A DNA stretch of 64,000 nucleotides from Arthrobacter sp. zg-Y1110 (GCF_025244865.1 NZ_CP104273.1:310001-374000), one strand, 5' to 3'. Shown: positions 24,465 to 33,127, numbered from the stretch's first letter. The notes: generated by a model from the sequence alone, not told the origin. Translations and numbers: made by a program.

Positions 24465-24691
24465 GTTCGACCCTCATCGGCATCGGCGTTCTTATTCTGG
24501 CCCTGGCAGGACTCCTGTTCCGGATCGCGCTCCTGTACGTCGGTACCATTGCCCTGCTCTGGATGTTCTGCTGCATGTTCATTCCCACAGCCAATCCCGG
24601 GTTGGTTGGTCAGGTCCTGCGCCGCCCATGGCGGATGCTGCGCCCGTCGACCCTCCAGCGGGCGGGTACGCCGGCTGCGCCACACCCGTAA
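24461..24691 (+). CDS. small two-span membrane protein, 76 aa
   Basis: GTG overlaps the preceding stop. Two hydrophobic segments (about 5-24 and 27-47) and a basic cytoplasmic tail. No family recognised. Confidence 0.6.
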   Translation: MSSTLIGIGVLILALAGLLFRIALLYVGTIALLWMFCCMFIPTANPGLVGQVLRRPWRMLRPSTLQRAGTPAAPHP

Positions 24692-24774
24692 GGGCTGAAG
24701 CCGGAGCCGTTGTGCCCGGGGACCGTCTGCATGCAACAATCATCCGGCCAAGGTGCAGATCCAGAGGGGGAACA

Positions 24775-25155
24775 ATGAGCGTATTCGTCAGCCGCGGGCT
24801 GCCCGACATCACATTCGGGATCGTCAACGGACGGGTCCATCTCGACCAGGGTAAGCACGGCATCGCGTTCCTTGGGTCTTTCGAGCAAATGCACGACGAG
24901 ATCCGTCCGGTACTCCTGCGGGCCCACGCAGGCCGGGAGCCCCGTACCGGCAGATACGCCGCCACCACGCTTCCCGGAGGCATTGTCCGGCTGGAGGCGA
25001 AGAAGCTTCAGAAAAGGGCATGGATGACCCGTGAGCACAACCCGTCAACCGGTGACGGTCCGGCGGTCATCCTGGTCCGGGCCGACGACATCCCGGCCTT
25101 CCTGACCCAGCTGGCTTCATTCCTGGGGAACCCCTACACGGGGTCGGTCAGCTAG
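24775..25155 (+). CDS. hypothetical protein, 126 aa
   Basis: ATG behind AGAGGGGG. Mixed alpha/beta, basic, no membrane segment. No CCGCACACATAG upstream. Family not recognised. Confidence 0.65.
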   Translation: MSVFVSRGLPDITFGIVNGRVHLDQGKHGIAFLGSFEQMHDEIRPVLLRAHAGREPRTGRYAATTLPGGIVRLEAKKLQKRAWMTREHNPSTGDGPAVILVRADDIPAFLTQLASFLGNPYTGSVS

Positions 25156-25181
25156 GCGGGCCGGCAGCAGCAACGTGCGGC

Positions 25182-25213
25182 GGAGAGAGATTCCGGGCGC
25201 TCCGCACACATAG
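25182..25213 (+). promoter_or_regulatory. repeat promoter, leadered
   Basis: GGAGAGAG, 12 nt, CCGCACACATAG; TTG 25267 is 53 nt downstream. Confidence 0.8.
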
Positions 25214-25266
25214 GTGGTGCGGGCCAGATTCGGCCCCTCCCTACGAAGCACCGAAAGCAGGCCCAT

Positions 25267-26235
25267 TTGTTCAGCGTCATAGCCTCCGCCATCTTCCTTA
25301 TCGGCGGCCTGATTGTTCTCTCCCTGGGGCTCAAGCTCAAGAAAGCACGGGCCGGCAGCACTGCAGGCGGAGTTCTTGACGTCCCCTCGGCCGTTCCCGT
25401 CGGGATCGGGACAGTTGCCCTCCTGATAGCCGTGGCCATCCTCAGCTCCAGCATCTTCACGTCCGTGACCGCCAAGAACGCAGGCGTCCTCGTGTCCTTC
25501 GGCAAGGTTTCCGAGAAGACCCTCTCCCCGGGTCTGCACGCCAAGCTGCCGTGGCAGAAGGTCGTTGAAATCGACGGCACCATCCAGACGGATGAATACC
25601 GCGGCGACTCCTGCATCCAGGTGCGCATCGGCGACGGCTCGCAGGCCTGCATTTCCATCACGAACCGCTGGAGCGTTGTCGAGTCCGAAGCTGACCGGGT
25701 CTACAAGGACTTCAAGTCCGACGACCCCACGCTGTCCTTCCGCGACGCGGTCATCAGCACCCAGCTGAAGGCTTCCCTGCAGAAGGCACTGAGCGACTAC
25801 AACCCGGTGGCCCAGTTCAACGGAGCCAGCAAGGAAGCCTCCTCTGCGGAGCTGTCCTTCTCCCCGGATTACGACGCCGTCTCCAAGGTTGTTGAAGACG
25901 ACATGAAGGCACGTCTGGGCGACCAGGCCATGGCCCAGGTCGAGTCCATCACGATCTCGTACATGCAGCTTTCGGACAACACCCAGAAGAAGCTGGACGA
26001 CTACGTTGCGGCGATCGGCGAGACCCGTATTGCAGAGCAGAAGCAGCAGACCGCAGCGGCACAGGCCGAAGCGAACCGTCAGCTGTCCTCCTCGGTGAGC
26101 AACGACCCGAACGTCCTGGTCTCCAAGTGCCTGGACACGCTGGCAGAGTCCGCCGAAAGCGGCTACCAGCTCCCGGCCGGCTTCACCTGCTGGCCCGGCG
26201 GCGGCACCGGAGTAGTTATCCCCGGTACCAACTAG
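25267..26235 (+). CDS. SPFH/band 7 domain membrane protein
   Basis: 322 residues from TTG. Two membrane spans near the N terminus (about 3-20 and 45-65) precede an SPFH domain (AGVLVSFGKVSEKTLSPGLHAKLPW through VESITISYMQLSD), then a helical, Ala/Gln-rich coiled coil. SPFH proteins assemble into membrane-bound rings that organise microdomains or control proteases; the phage- and plasmid-encoded role is unknown. Confidence 0.85.
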   Translation: MFSVIASAIFLIGGLIVLSLGLKLKKARAGSTAGGVLDVPSAVPVGIGTVALLIAVAILSSSIFTSVTAKNAGVLVSFGKVSEKTLSPGLHAKLPWQKVVEIDGTIQTDEYRGDSCIQVRIGDGSQACISITNRWSVVESEADRVYKDFKSDDPTLSFRDAVISTQLKASLQKALSDYNPVAQFNGASKEASSAELSFSPDYDAVSKVVEDDMKARLGDQAMAQVESITISYMQLSDNTQKKLDDYVAAIGETRIAEQKQQTAAAQAEANRQLSSSVSNDPNVLVSKCLDTLAESAESGYQLPAGFTCWPGGGTGVVIPGTN

Positions 26236-26249
26236 CACCACCGGCGAAC

Positions 26250-26284
26250 GGCCCCGGTCTCTCCTCTACGGACAGGCCGGGGCC
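26250..26284 (+). terminator. intrinsic terminator
   Basis: 8-bp stem GGCCCCGG/CCGGGGCC with a 19-nt loop, followed by TTTCC, after the SPFH gene. Confidence 0.65.
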
Positions 26285-26296
26285 TTTCCTGTTCCC

Positions 26297-26328
26297 GGGA
26301 AGGTTTCCGGCCCTCTCCGCACACATAG
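26297..26328 (+). promoter_or_regulatory. repeat promoter, leadered
   Basis: GGGAAGGT (partial match), 12 nt, CCGCACACATAG; GTG 26377 follows 48 nt later behind GAGGAG. Confidence 0.7.
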
Positions 26329-26376
26329 GGAATAAGGGCGCAGACAGAGCCGCCCCCTGGAACCGAGGAGCATCCC

Positions 26377-26655
26377 GTGATCACCGCAGACCTGCCGAAG
26401 ATTTCACCGGCGCCCGAACAGGACTACCCGGCTGAATGGGCCGAGTACCGGCGTCTGCTGGAGGCACGCACACCGAGTGTCAAGGGAGCTCCGGGCCGCT
26501 GCGGTGCCTGCGGCCGGTTCCTGTCCAAGGACACCTGGGACAACACCGGCTACGGCCCGATGCTCATAGGCGGCCGGGTCGGATTCGATCCCGGCTTCAT
26601 CGCCGTCACCTACCGGTGCACGAACGACGGCTGCCAGCCCGAGGACCTCTGGTGA
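26377..26655 (+). CDS. zinc-ribbon hypothetical protein, 92 aa
   Basis: GTG behind a GAGGAG Shine-Dalgarno. CGAC near residue 42 and CTNDGC near residue 81 give a four-cysteine zinc-binding unit. First gene of a four-gene unit that includes the exonuclease at 26869. Function unknown. Confidence 0.65.
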   Translation: MITADLPKISPAPEQDYPAEWAEYRRLLEARTPSVKGAPGRCGACGRFLSKDTWDNTGYGPMLIGGRVGFDPGFIAVTYRCTNDGCQPEDLW

Positions 26656-26656
26656 C

Positions 26657-26866
26657 ATGAACACTCCGAACACCTCCGCCCCTTCCCTTTCATCCGCCTG
26701 GATTGACGGCGCATCCGAACCCGCCGACATCTACGGCGACGTGACTGCGGAATGCCCGCACAATGACCCGCGGCTGGCAGCAGCCTGGGCCGAAGGCGCC
26801 TCCGAAATGCGCGACTGGGACGGCAAAGCCACCCTGTCCAACAACCCCTACCAGCAGGAGCAGTAA
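26657..26866 (+). CDS. small acidic protein, 69 aa
   Basis: Starts 1 bp after the previous stop and ends 2 bp before the exonuclease gene. It contains two similar stretches (SSAWIDGASEPADI and AAAWAEGASEMRDW), suggesting an internal repeat. No known family. Confidence 0.6.
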   Translation: MNTPNTSAPSLSSAWIDGASEPADIYGDVTAECPHNDPRLAAAWAEGASEMRDWDGKATLSNNPYQQEQ

Positions 26867-26868
26867 CC

Positions 26869-27459
26869 ATGCCGATCCCCGATCCCGACAACGTCCTCTG
26901 GCTCGACTTCGAAGCCACCGGCCTCATGAACAACCCGAAAGCGGTGCCCCTCGAAGGCGCTGCCGTCATCACCGACGCCAACCTCAACGAACTGGCATCC
27001 TTCGGCCCCTTCACGATCCACGCCGATGAAGACGAGCTGGCGGTCATGAATGACTACGTGACCGAGATGCACACGAAGACCGGCCTCATCGACCGTGTCC
27101 GCGCCTCGACCATGACGCGCTCACAGTTCGACATCCATCTGGCAGCCTTCGCAGCCCCGTACTTCCCCGCCAAGGGTGAGATCGTGGACGGCGTCAAGTA
27201 CCGCGGCATGATCGTCGGCGGAAACAGCGTGAAGTTCGACTACGACGTCATCGAGAAGTTCTTCCACCGCACCAACGCCAACATGGACTACCGCGTCATC
27301 GACATCACCTCCGTCGGCGAACTTGTCCGCCGCTGGAACCCGGCCGCCTGGGATGCCATGCCGCCCAAGGACAGCGACCACACGGCCATGACCGACATCC
27401 GCGCCGGCCTCGACGAACTGCGCTACTACCGCAGCGCCGGACTCACCCCCGCGTCCTGA
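26869..27459 (+). CDS. DEDDh 3'-5' exonuclease, oligoribonuclease-like
   Basis: 196 residues. The catalytic set is visible: LDFEATGL (Asp, Glu), GNSVKFDYDV (Asp), and HTAMTDI (His and final Asp). LWLDFEATGL and the overall length match oligoribonucleases, which degrade 2-5 nt RNAs such as pGpG. It could finish RNA turnover for the element or strip cyclic-nucleotide signals; the latter is speculation. Confidence 0.85.
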   Translation: MPIPDPDNVLWLDFEATGLMNNPKAVPLEGAAVITDANLNELASFGPFTIHADEDELAVMNDYVTEMHTKTGLIDRVRASTMTRSQFDIHLAAFAAPYFPAKGEIVDGVKYRGMIVGGNSVKFDYDVIEKFFHRTNANMDYRVIDITSVGELVRRWNPAAWDAMPPKDSDHTAMTDIRAGLDELRYYRSAGLTPAS

Positions 27460-27475
27460 CCGGAAAAGGACTTCG

Positions 27476-27946
27476 ATGACTTTCCCGAACAACCCTGCCA
27501 TCGTCCCCTGGTGTTCGCACGGCCTCGACCACACCGGCAGTGACACCCATGTGGACTTCACGGGAATGTGCTCCGACGACTTCACCGGGACCGAGAAGCA
27601 GGCCGTACTGGACCTGATCGAAAAACACGGCCTCACCGGCAGCCTTAAGGTCGAAACCGACCCGCACACGGGCTACTTCGTCCTGCTCGGAACCGCACCG
27701 GATTCCGAAACGCACTGCTTCCTGAACATGGCCGACGGGACCAGCGCCGTCTTCGGGCACGAGGTGCCGGGCCTGTTCGTCGTGGAGCTGCTCCGGTACC
27801 TGCAGGAACTGCCCGTGGGCTCCGTACCCGGTGGCACTGACGGGCTGATCTCCGTGACCAGGAAGGGTCACGTCATCCGGGGCGCGGAAGAAGACAGGTA
27901 CGTCCCGTTCACCTGGGATGACGTGCAGGTCCTCCTCACGGCTTAG
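27476..27946 (+). CDS. stand-alone copy of the 21000 C-terminal domain
   Basis: 156 residues behind AAAAGGA. DLIEKHGLTGSLKVETDPHTGYFVLLG, ETHCFLNM and VPFTWDDVQVLL align with the last 140 residues of the protein at 21000-22343. The two are plainly paralogous, one free and one fused to helical repeats. The fold and role are unknown. Confidence 0.7.
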   Translation: MTFPNNPAIVPWCSHGLDHTGSDTHVDFTGMCSDDFTGTEKQAVLDLIEKHGLTGSLKVETDPHTGYFVLLGTAPDSETHCFLNMADGTSAVFGHEVPGLFVVELLRYLQELPVGSVPGGTDGLISVTRKGHVIRGAEEDRYVPFTWDDVQVLLTA

Positions 27947-27959
27947 CACCCGTCCCCGC

Positions 27960-27995
27960 GAAGCCCCGGTGCAGTACTGACTGTGCCGGGGCTTC
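27960..27995 (+). terminator. intrinsic terminator
   Basis: 10-bp stem GAAGCCCCGG/CCGGGGCTTC with a 16-nt loop, after the gene ending at 27946. Confidence 0.7.
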
Positions 27996-28004
27996 CGCGT
28001 GCCC

Positions 28005-28036
28005 GGTGAGAGTGCCGGGCCTGTCCGCACACATAG
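28005..28036 (+). promoter_or_regulatory. repeat promoter, leaderless, consensus copy
   Basis: GGTGAGAG, 12 nt, CCGCACACATAG, 5 nt, ATG 28042. Confidence 0.85.
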
Positions 28037-28041
28037 GCGGC

Positions 28042-28599
28042 ATGAGAACTCTTGATGCAAATTATCTCGCCACCCACCCCGAAGGTGACGAGAAGGCAGT
28101 CTTCACCCTGACCACGAATGTGCCCGGCAGGCTCGACCTCAAGCCGAACCCGGACGGCACCGCCCCCAGCATCAGCGTCAAGGTCGTTGCAGACACCTTC
28201 CTGGCCGCCCTGACCATCCTGACCCAGATGCACGACGACCAGGACGATATGCTCCTCGCCTGGATCTCCGAGCACCTGACGCCGGAGCAGATCAAAGCCC
28301 TGGACGAGATGCCCGACGATGAACCCCAGGCCCCGCCCTTCCTGCTGGAAGCGGCCAACAACGTCCACGAGGATTTCCTGACCTTCGAAGTCACTGCTGG
28401 CGCCACGTTCGAGGTCAATGGAGAGGACGTGCCCATGGAAGCGGAGATCACCATCACCGCACCGTCCATCGCCAGCGGCATGGGGGCCTTCAGACACCTG
28501 ACGACGCCGAAGATGCTCACCAGCGCAGCGATCGGCTTCAGCCCTGAAACCGGCGACGACGAAGACTGGGGCGACTCCAACGAGGTCCTCGTACGCTAG
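28042..28599 (+). CDS. hypothetical acidic protein, 185 aa
   Basis: Leaderless. Highly acidic with Asp/Glu runs (MPDDEPQAPP, PETGDDEDWGDS) and a beta-rich middle. No recognised motif. Such acidic small proteins are common among phage host-takeover or DNA-mimic factors, but that is only a possibility. Confidence 0.65.
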   Translation: MRTLDANYLATHPEGDEKAVFTLTTNVPGRLDLKPNPDGTAPSISVKVVADTFLAALTILTQMHDDQDDMLLAWISEHLTPEQIKALDEMPDDEPQAPPFLLEAANNVHEDFLTFEVTAGATFEVNGEDVPMEAEITITAPSIASGMGAFRHLTTPKMLTSAAIGFSPETGDDEDWGDSNEVLVR

Positions 28600-28616
28600 A
28601 AGCGGTGCTTGATACG

Positions 28617-28641
28617 GCCCGGCACCATCCTGTGCCGGGCC
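28617..28641 (+). terminator. intrinsic terminator
   Basis: Perfect 10-bp stem GGCCCGGCAC/GTGCCGGGCC with a 5-nt loop. Confidence 0.75.
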
Positions 28642-28672
28642 TCAACCTTTCCCACCCACACAGAAGGACCCC

Positions 28673-29560
28673 ATGCAGTACGAACGCCTCACTGTCGTCT
28701 CACCGGCAGCCTGGCTGGCACGCGACCTCGCCGAGGCAGGAACCATCGAGGTAAAGGGGTCTGTCGGGCTGGATGTACCCGACATGAAGGACACTGCGCT
28801 CTGGTGCTCCGGAAGCTGGGCCATGCGCCTGCTCAAGTCCGGCATCAGCCACCCGTTCCTGTCCGCCGGACCGCACTGGCTCTCCCGTGTGCCGGACCGG
28901 TATCTGGGCCGCCGTGTCTGGACAGGCAGACTCGGCTCAATTAAATCCCCGTGCGGGCGCCAGGAGGCCTTCTACAAGCTCAGCGAGCACAAGCACGCCC
29001 GAATACCCGCCGGACCCCTGCAGGGCCCTCAGGCGTTCCTGGAGCGTGTTGCAGGAGCCTTCAAAGACCCCTCCCGGCCCGACGATACGGGGCCGCCGGC
29101 CATAGACAGCCTTCACTACACCGGTTCCGGCCTCATGGACTACAAACGCGAATACCGCTGCTTCATCGCCCACGGCCGGGTGACCGCATCGTCCCACTAC
29201 ATCAGCCGTGTCCCGGGCATCCGCGGCGCCGACGTCGAACTGACGTGGAACGCCTTCCCCGAAGACCGCAGCCCCGACGCCTCCGAGGCCGCCGCCTTCG
29301 CCCAGGAAGTAGTGGATGCCATGGGTGCCGACCAGCCGCCCGGATACAGCCTGGACGTAGGCACGGACACCGCCGGACGCTTCTCCGTTATCGAGGCCAA
29401 CGCAGCATGGAGCTCAGGGATCTACCATGCCCCGCGGTCCGGCGTCATCGAGTCGGTACTGGCATCCCAGGAGCCCGGCCATGAGGACTGGATCTGGCGT
29501 CCGGATGAGCTGTTCCTGGCCCGGTCACGGCCCCTTCCGGTCCCCGGAGTTCTCCTCTGA
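28673..29560 (+). CDS. ATP-grasp domain protein (R2K-like)
   Basis: 295 residues behind AGAAGGA. The C-terminal half has the ATP-grasp pattern EYRCFIAHGRVTASSHYISR followed by DVGTDTAGRFSVIEANAAWSSGIYHAP, with the metal-binding Asp, Glu and Asn of the family. It resembles the R2K clade found in phages and conflict systems. ATP-grasp enzymes ligate carboxylates to amines or thiols via acyl-phosphates, so this may attach a peptide or amino acid to an unknown target. It lacks the repeated promoter. Confidence 0.65.
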   Translation: MQYERLTVVSPAAWLARDLAEAGTIEVKGSVGLDVPDMKDTALWCSGSWAMRLLKSGISHPFLSAGPHWLSRVPDRYLGRRVWTGRLGSIKSPCGRQEAFYKLSEHKHARIPAGPLQGPQAFLERVAGAFKDPSRPDDTGPPAIDSLHYTGSGLMDYKREYRCFIAHGRVTASSHYISRVPGIRGADVELTWNAFPEDRSPDASEAAAFAQEVVDAMGADQPPGYSLDVGTDTAGRFSVIEANAAWSSGIYHAPRSGVIESVLASQEPGHEDWIWRPDELFLARSRPLPVPGVLL

Positions 29561-29608
29561 CACTTGCCTTCGGCGCCCCGTCACGTCCCGGAGCGCATAG
29601 AAGACAAT

Positions 29609-30367
29609 GTGAGCTACTCATCGAAATCCACCAAGCCCGCCCGCCGGCACCTGCTCCGCGCAGGCGCACTGGCCGGGGCCCTTGCCGTCACCCTGTCGCT
29701 CGGCGCCTGCTCCACTGAGGATCCTGCACCCGAGACGTCTGCGGCCGCTGAAGCAGGATCCTCCATCCCCACGGCCGGCACGGTGAAGACTTCCTTCGGC
29801 AAATACCGCCAGAGCACCGTCACCGAATCCGATCCGGCCTGGGAACTTCCCGACGAGGCGGTCGGTAGTGACGTCCTTGCCGAATACTCCCGGGACGAGG
29901 TAACCGATGCGTACCGCTTCGCCCTGACCTTCGCCGCCGAGGAAGGTATCGACTCCCCGCTCAACGGTGAGGGTGTCAGCGTCGACGACTGGTGGGGCGA
30001 CCATAAAGGCGACTTCCACCCTGACAACCGTCCCGAAATGCTCACCTCGCTCGAGCAGGGCAAATCGGTCGTCCAGCGCGAACCGTGGCAGACCAAGGAC
30101 TACGAGGGCTACTCGTACATCTACGACTCAGGCCCGCGCGTTGTCGAACGCACCATCACCCCCGACGCAGCATGGCTGGCAGCGGACGGCGGCATCGCTT
30201 TCCGGATGAACGTCAACTACACCATGAGGGTCACCCCGGGAATCGGTGAAGCCGGCGACGGCCGCCAGGTGACCAACGGGTACCTGACCTACTCCGTCCG
30301 TGAAGACGGCCCGGGAGACTGGGCCATCACCAGCTTCCTCCACGACCTGCGCACGTTCCCGGGCTAG
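29609..30367 (+). CDS. putative lipoprotein, 252 aa
   Basis: GTG start; basic N terminus, hydrophobic core and lipobox SLGAC (Cys near 35). The mature domain has a Thr/Ser/Glu linker and then a folded region with conserved-looking DDWW and EGYSYIYD stretches. It should be anchored at the outer face of the membrane. A GCGCATAG stretch just upstream is a degenerate cousin of the promoter -10. Function unknown. Confidence 0.7.
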   Translation: MSYSSKSTKPARRHLLRAGALAGALAVTLSLGACSTEDPAPETSAAAEAGSSIPTAGTVKTSFGKYRQSTVTESDPAWELPDEAVGSDVLAEYSRDEVTDAYRFALTFAAEEGIDSPLNGEGVSVDDWWGDHKGDFHPDNRPEMLTSLEQGKSVVQREPWQTKDYEGYSYIYDSGPRVVERTITPDAAWLAADGGIAFRMNVNYTMRVTPGIGEAGDGRQVTNGYLTYSVREDGPGDWAITSFLHDLRTFPG

Positions 30368-30368
30368 C

Positions 30369-30400
30369 GGTGAGAGTTCATCCGACCGCCGCACACATAA
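30369..30400 (+). promoter_or_regulatory. repeat promoter, leaderless, consensus copy
   Basis: GGTGAGAG, 12 nt, CCGCACACATAA, 5 nt, ATG 30406. Confidence 0.85.
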
Positions 30401-30405
30401 TGGGT

Positions 30406-30705
30406 ATGAATACCCCTGTGCTTCCCTCCGGCACCGCAGTGAACGGCCTGCCGCTGACCCGGCATGAGCTGGAGGGACTGCCCGTGCTCTCCATCGTCCT
30501 GAACACTGAAATGAACCCGCATGCCTGGCAGAAACGGCTCGTGTTCACCGACGGCGGGGCACGGCGCCATGAGTGGTTCTGCACCACGGACGCCGACTGG
30601 GGCGAAACCTCCGAGAGGCTTATCGCCGAACATGGCGAGGTCGTCCTGCTGTGGCTTCCCTCCGGCCTGGACATCGCGGCAGCCGAGCGCCGGGCCGACG
30701 AATAA
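30406..30705 (+). CDS. hypothetical protein, 99 aa
   Basis: Leaderless; soluble, mixed charge, C-terminal helix (LDIAAAERRADE). No motif recognised. Confidence 0.65.
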   Translation: MNTPVLPSGTAVNGLPLTRHELEGLPVLSIVLNTEMNPHAWQKRLVFTDGGARRHEWFCTTDADWGETSERLIAEHGEVVLLWLPSGLDIAAAERRADE

Positions 30706-30737
30706 CTCCCCCAACCAGATCCGATACAGAATTGTGG

Positions 30738-31427
30738 ATGCCCAGAATGACTGCACCAACTGAAGAAAAGGCAGCGGCCAAAGCCCCTGCCGCACCGACC
30801 CCGCGGCACCGCCGCATCTGGTCTGCCGTATTTGCCGACCTGTCCGCGTGGGTTGAAACGCACGGTGACGTACCCAAGCGCCGCTCCAAGGATGCCGAGG
30901 AATACCGCCTGGCCAACTGGCTGAACGTACAGCGCTCCAACCACCGCTCCGGCAAGCTGCACCAGGACTACATCGACCAGCTCGAAACCGTTCCCGGCGC
31001 CCTTGAGACCCGTCCGACCCGCACCCACCGCGAGTGGGCAGAAGCCGTGGCCGACTTCCACCGGACCCACGGACGCCTTCCCGGCACCGGGGCCGACGAT
31101 AAGGCCGAACGCTCCCTGGGCCACTACCTTGCGGACCGCCTTCGCCCCGGCATCCGTTCCGGCGCCATCAAGGACGAGGACTTCGCCCCGATTGCGGCCA
31201 TCGCCGGCACGGTTGCTCCCGCACGGGAACGCAAGAGCTCGGAGACGTACTTCCGTGAGCTCAAGGAATACACCGCCGCCAACGGACGTATGCCCGGCTG
31301 GCAGGACGCCCGCCCCCTGGCCCGCTGGGTACGCCGGGTCATGACTGCCGACTCAGAGACCACCTACGTTAAATACCGTGACGAAGTGACCGCCCTCGCC
31401 GCAGGCATGAACTCCGGAGACGCCTGA
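30738..31427 (+). CDS. helicase-associated (HA) domain repeat protein
   Basis: 229 residues with three HA-type units at about 25-80, 95-150 and 165-215, each with W/F...HG/NGR-x-P...L..W/YL...R (for example WVETHGDVPKR, FHRTHGRLPGT, YTAANGRMPGW). No helicase motor is present. Same family as 6965 and 33862. ATG 30738 is 7 nt after a TACAGAAT stretch that may be an ordinary actinobacterial leaderless -10. It may otherwise be read from the promoter at 30369. Confidence 0.75.
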   Translation: MPRMTAPTEEKAAAKAPAAPTPRHRRIWSAVFADLSAWVETHGDVPKRRSKDAEEYRLANWLNVQRSNHRSGKLHQDYIDQLETVPGALETRPTRTHREWAEAVADFHRTHGRLPGTGADDKAERSLGHYLADRLRPGIRSGAIKDEDFAPIAAIAGTVAPARERKSSETYFRELKEYTAANGRMPGWQDARPLARWVRRVMTADSETTYVKYRDEVTALAAGMNSGDA

Positions 31428-31440
31428 AAACACGGCCGCC

Positions 31441-31472
31441 GGGGAGGGAACGCCTCAATGCCGCACACATAA
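31441..31472 (+). promoter_or_regulatory. repeat promoter, leaderless
   Basis: GGGGAGGG, 12 nt, CCGCACACATAA, 5 nt, ATG 31478. Confidence 0.85.
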
Positions 31473-31477
31473 GCGGT

Positions 31478-31978
31478 ATGACGACTTCCCTCCCCCTCCC
31501 GGACTCGCCGGTTGAATCCACCCTGGGCACCAAGCCTGTCGCGACCATCTGGATCCACCCCGAGTCCGGCTACGCCTATATCGGCACCGCCGACCTTGAC
31601 CGGCCTGAGGCAGCCGCTGCGCTGCGCGCACTGGCCAACGACCTCGATCCCGTCCACCGTGCACCCTCGGGCCCTGCCGGAGTAGTCACCGAGGACTTCG
31701 CCGCCGTCATGGCCTCCATCCACGATGCAGCCGTCACCTCCCCCGTCACAGTGGGAGAGACCGAGGACTACCAGCGCGGCTGGGATGAAGCGATGACCGC
31801 CGTCGCATCCATCGCAGGAACCTACGAACCCGAATTCGCCTACCGCGCCGACGAAGAAGACACCGGACCCGTCGACATCGAAGCCTCAGACATTGCCAGC
31901 ATGCACCGCAACGGATTCCGGGTTTCCCGCCGTGCCGTTGGACCGTGGGAGACCGTTCCCAAGGGCGCCAGGAACTGA
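31478..31978 (+). CDS. hypothetical protein, 166 aa
   Basis: Leaderless first gene of a short operon. Acidic and alanine-rich with a short beta start (ATIWIHPESGYAYIGTADL). No family recognised; no membrane segment. Confidence 0.65.
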   Translation: MTTSLPLPDSPVESTLGTKPVATIWIHPESGYAYIGTADLDRPEAAAALRALANDLDPVHRAPSGPAGVVTEDFAAVMASIHDAAVTSPVTVGETEDYQRGWDEAMTAVASIAGTYEPEFAYRADEEDTGPVDIEASDIASMHRNGFRVSRRAVGPWETVPKGARN

Positions 31979-31980
31979 CC

Positions 31981-32337
31981 ATGTACCCCTTCGGATACGA
32001 CGACACTGCGCCGGAAGTGCCGATACAGGACCGGATCTTTGCTGCCGCGGCGGACCTGCAGTCAGCCTATGAAGCCGGTGAGGACTTCACGACGTCACAG
32101 CCGCTCTCGGAGGCGATGGTGATGCTCGTTGTCACCGCCGTCGAGGACACCGTCCTGGCCATGGTCGACGAATGGGTGAAGGGCCCGAGGATCGCCTCAC
32201 CCGTCATCCCGTACTGGCAGCCTGCAGCACCGTTCCCCACGGTCGATACGCTGCGCGATGCGCTGACCGTCATGATCACCCGGGAAGCCCGGGCCGAACG
32301 CGGCCTGCCGCCGGTTCGGGAGCCTGGCGGAGACTGA
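31981..32337 (+). CDS. hypothetical protein, 118 aa
   Basis: Starts 2 bp after the preceding stop. Largely helical and acidic (AMVMLVVTAVEDTVLAMVDEW); no transmembrane span convincing enough to call. Function unknown. Confidence 0.65.
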   Translation: MYPFGYDDTAPEVPIQDRIFAAAADLQSAYEAGEDFTTSQPLSEAMVMLVVTAVEDTVLAMVDEWVKGPRIASPVIPYWQPAAPFPTVDTLRDALTVMITREARAERGLPPVREPGGD

Positions 32338-32371
32338 CCGGGCATTTCCCGGCACCGCAATCCACCCCGGA

Positions 32372-32689
32372 ATGAAGAGAGAACGATTGAGAAACCGTAC
32401 AAAAACCACCGTCAACCGCACCCTGAAAAGCTCCCGCGGGTCATTTACGAACTATGACATCGTCGGCTCTCTCATCGTCATCTTCGGGCTTCTTGTCATG
32501 GGCGTCTTCGGGCTGGCGACCATCGTCCTTGGAACCGGGAAAGGCATCCTGGGTTCGGGCACCTACACCATTCAGCTCTTCTCTGTGGCGGCATTGGCTG
32601 TTGGTACCGGCGCCTTCACCGTCTGTTTGTTCGTGCGTGAGCGGGCGCGGGATAAAGCGGAGGAAGCCCTGGCCGCCGATACGCAGTAG
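32372..32689 (+). CDS. two-span membrane protein, 105 aa
   Basis: Basic N terminus (RLRNRTKTTVNRTLK), then spans at about 30-52 and 68-89, and a charged cytoplasmic tail. ATG 32372 is shown; an in-frame TTG at 32387 is equally possible, since neither has an ideal Shine-Dalgarno. Probably third gene of the 31441 transcript. Confidence 0.65.
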   Translation: MKRERLRNRTKTTVNRTLKSSRGSFTNYDIVGSLIVIFGLLVMGVFGLATIVLGTGKGILGSGTYTIQLFSVAALAVGTGAFTVCLFVRERARDKAEEALAADTQ

Positions 32690-32694
32690 CCGCC

Positions 32695-32726
32695 GGGCAG
32701 CCTGTGTTCCGGCTCCGCATACATAA
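32695..32726 (+). promoter_or_regulatory. repeat promoter variant, leadered
   Basis: GGGCAGCC, 12 nt, CCGCATACATAA (C to T at one position); ATG 32777 is 50 nt downstream behind CAGGAG. Confidence 0.6.
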
Positions 32727-32776
32727 CCGGCATAGAACAGTAAGCCCCTCCCCCGACCACACCAAGCAGGAGCGAC

Positions 32777-33127
32777 ATGAACAGCGACACCGGCAGGGCC
32801 CTGAACTTCCCCGAGGCCCCGGCCTCACCTCAGACACGACGGGCACGGCACCGCATGACCGAAATGGTCGAAGCCGCACGCCGGTTCGGATTGAAGGACC
32901 CGGTCCTCTTCAACGGCCTCCGGCCTCAGAACGGCGAGCTTACTGCGATCTGGCAGTACGACGACGGCCGGATCACGGTGTATCTGGCCGGGGACTCCTT
33001 CGACGTCGACGTCGTCCCCGGCGGTCCCCTTGATGCGTTCGCCACCGGCAGCGCCGAGGCAGCCGCGGCCTACATTGCCGGAGTCCGGGCCGGCAGTGGA
33101 AGGGATTCCGGTGGACGGGACAGCTGA
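32777..33127 (+). CDS. hypothetical protein, 116 aa
   Basis: ATG behind AGCAGGAG. A small beta domain (GELTAIWQYDDGRITVYLAGDSFDVDVV) follows a basic helical N terminus. It overlaps the next gene by 17 bp. Family not recognised. Confidence 0.65.
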   Translation: MNSDTGRALNFPEAPASPQTRRARHRMTEMVEAARRFGLKDPVLFNGLRPQNGELTAIWQYDDGRITVYLAGDSFDVDVVPGGPLDAFATGSAEAAAAYIAGVRAGSGRDSGGRDS

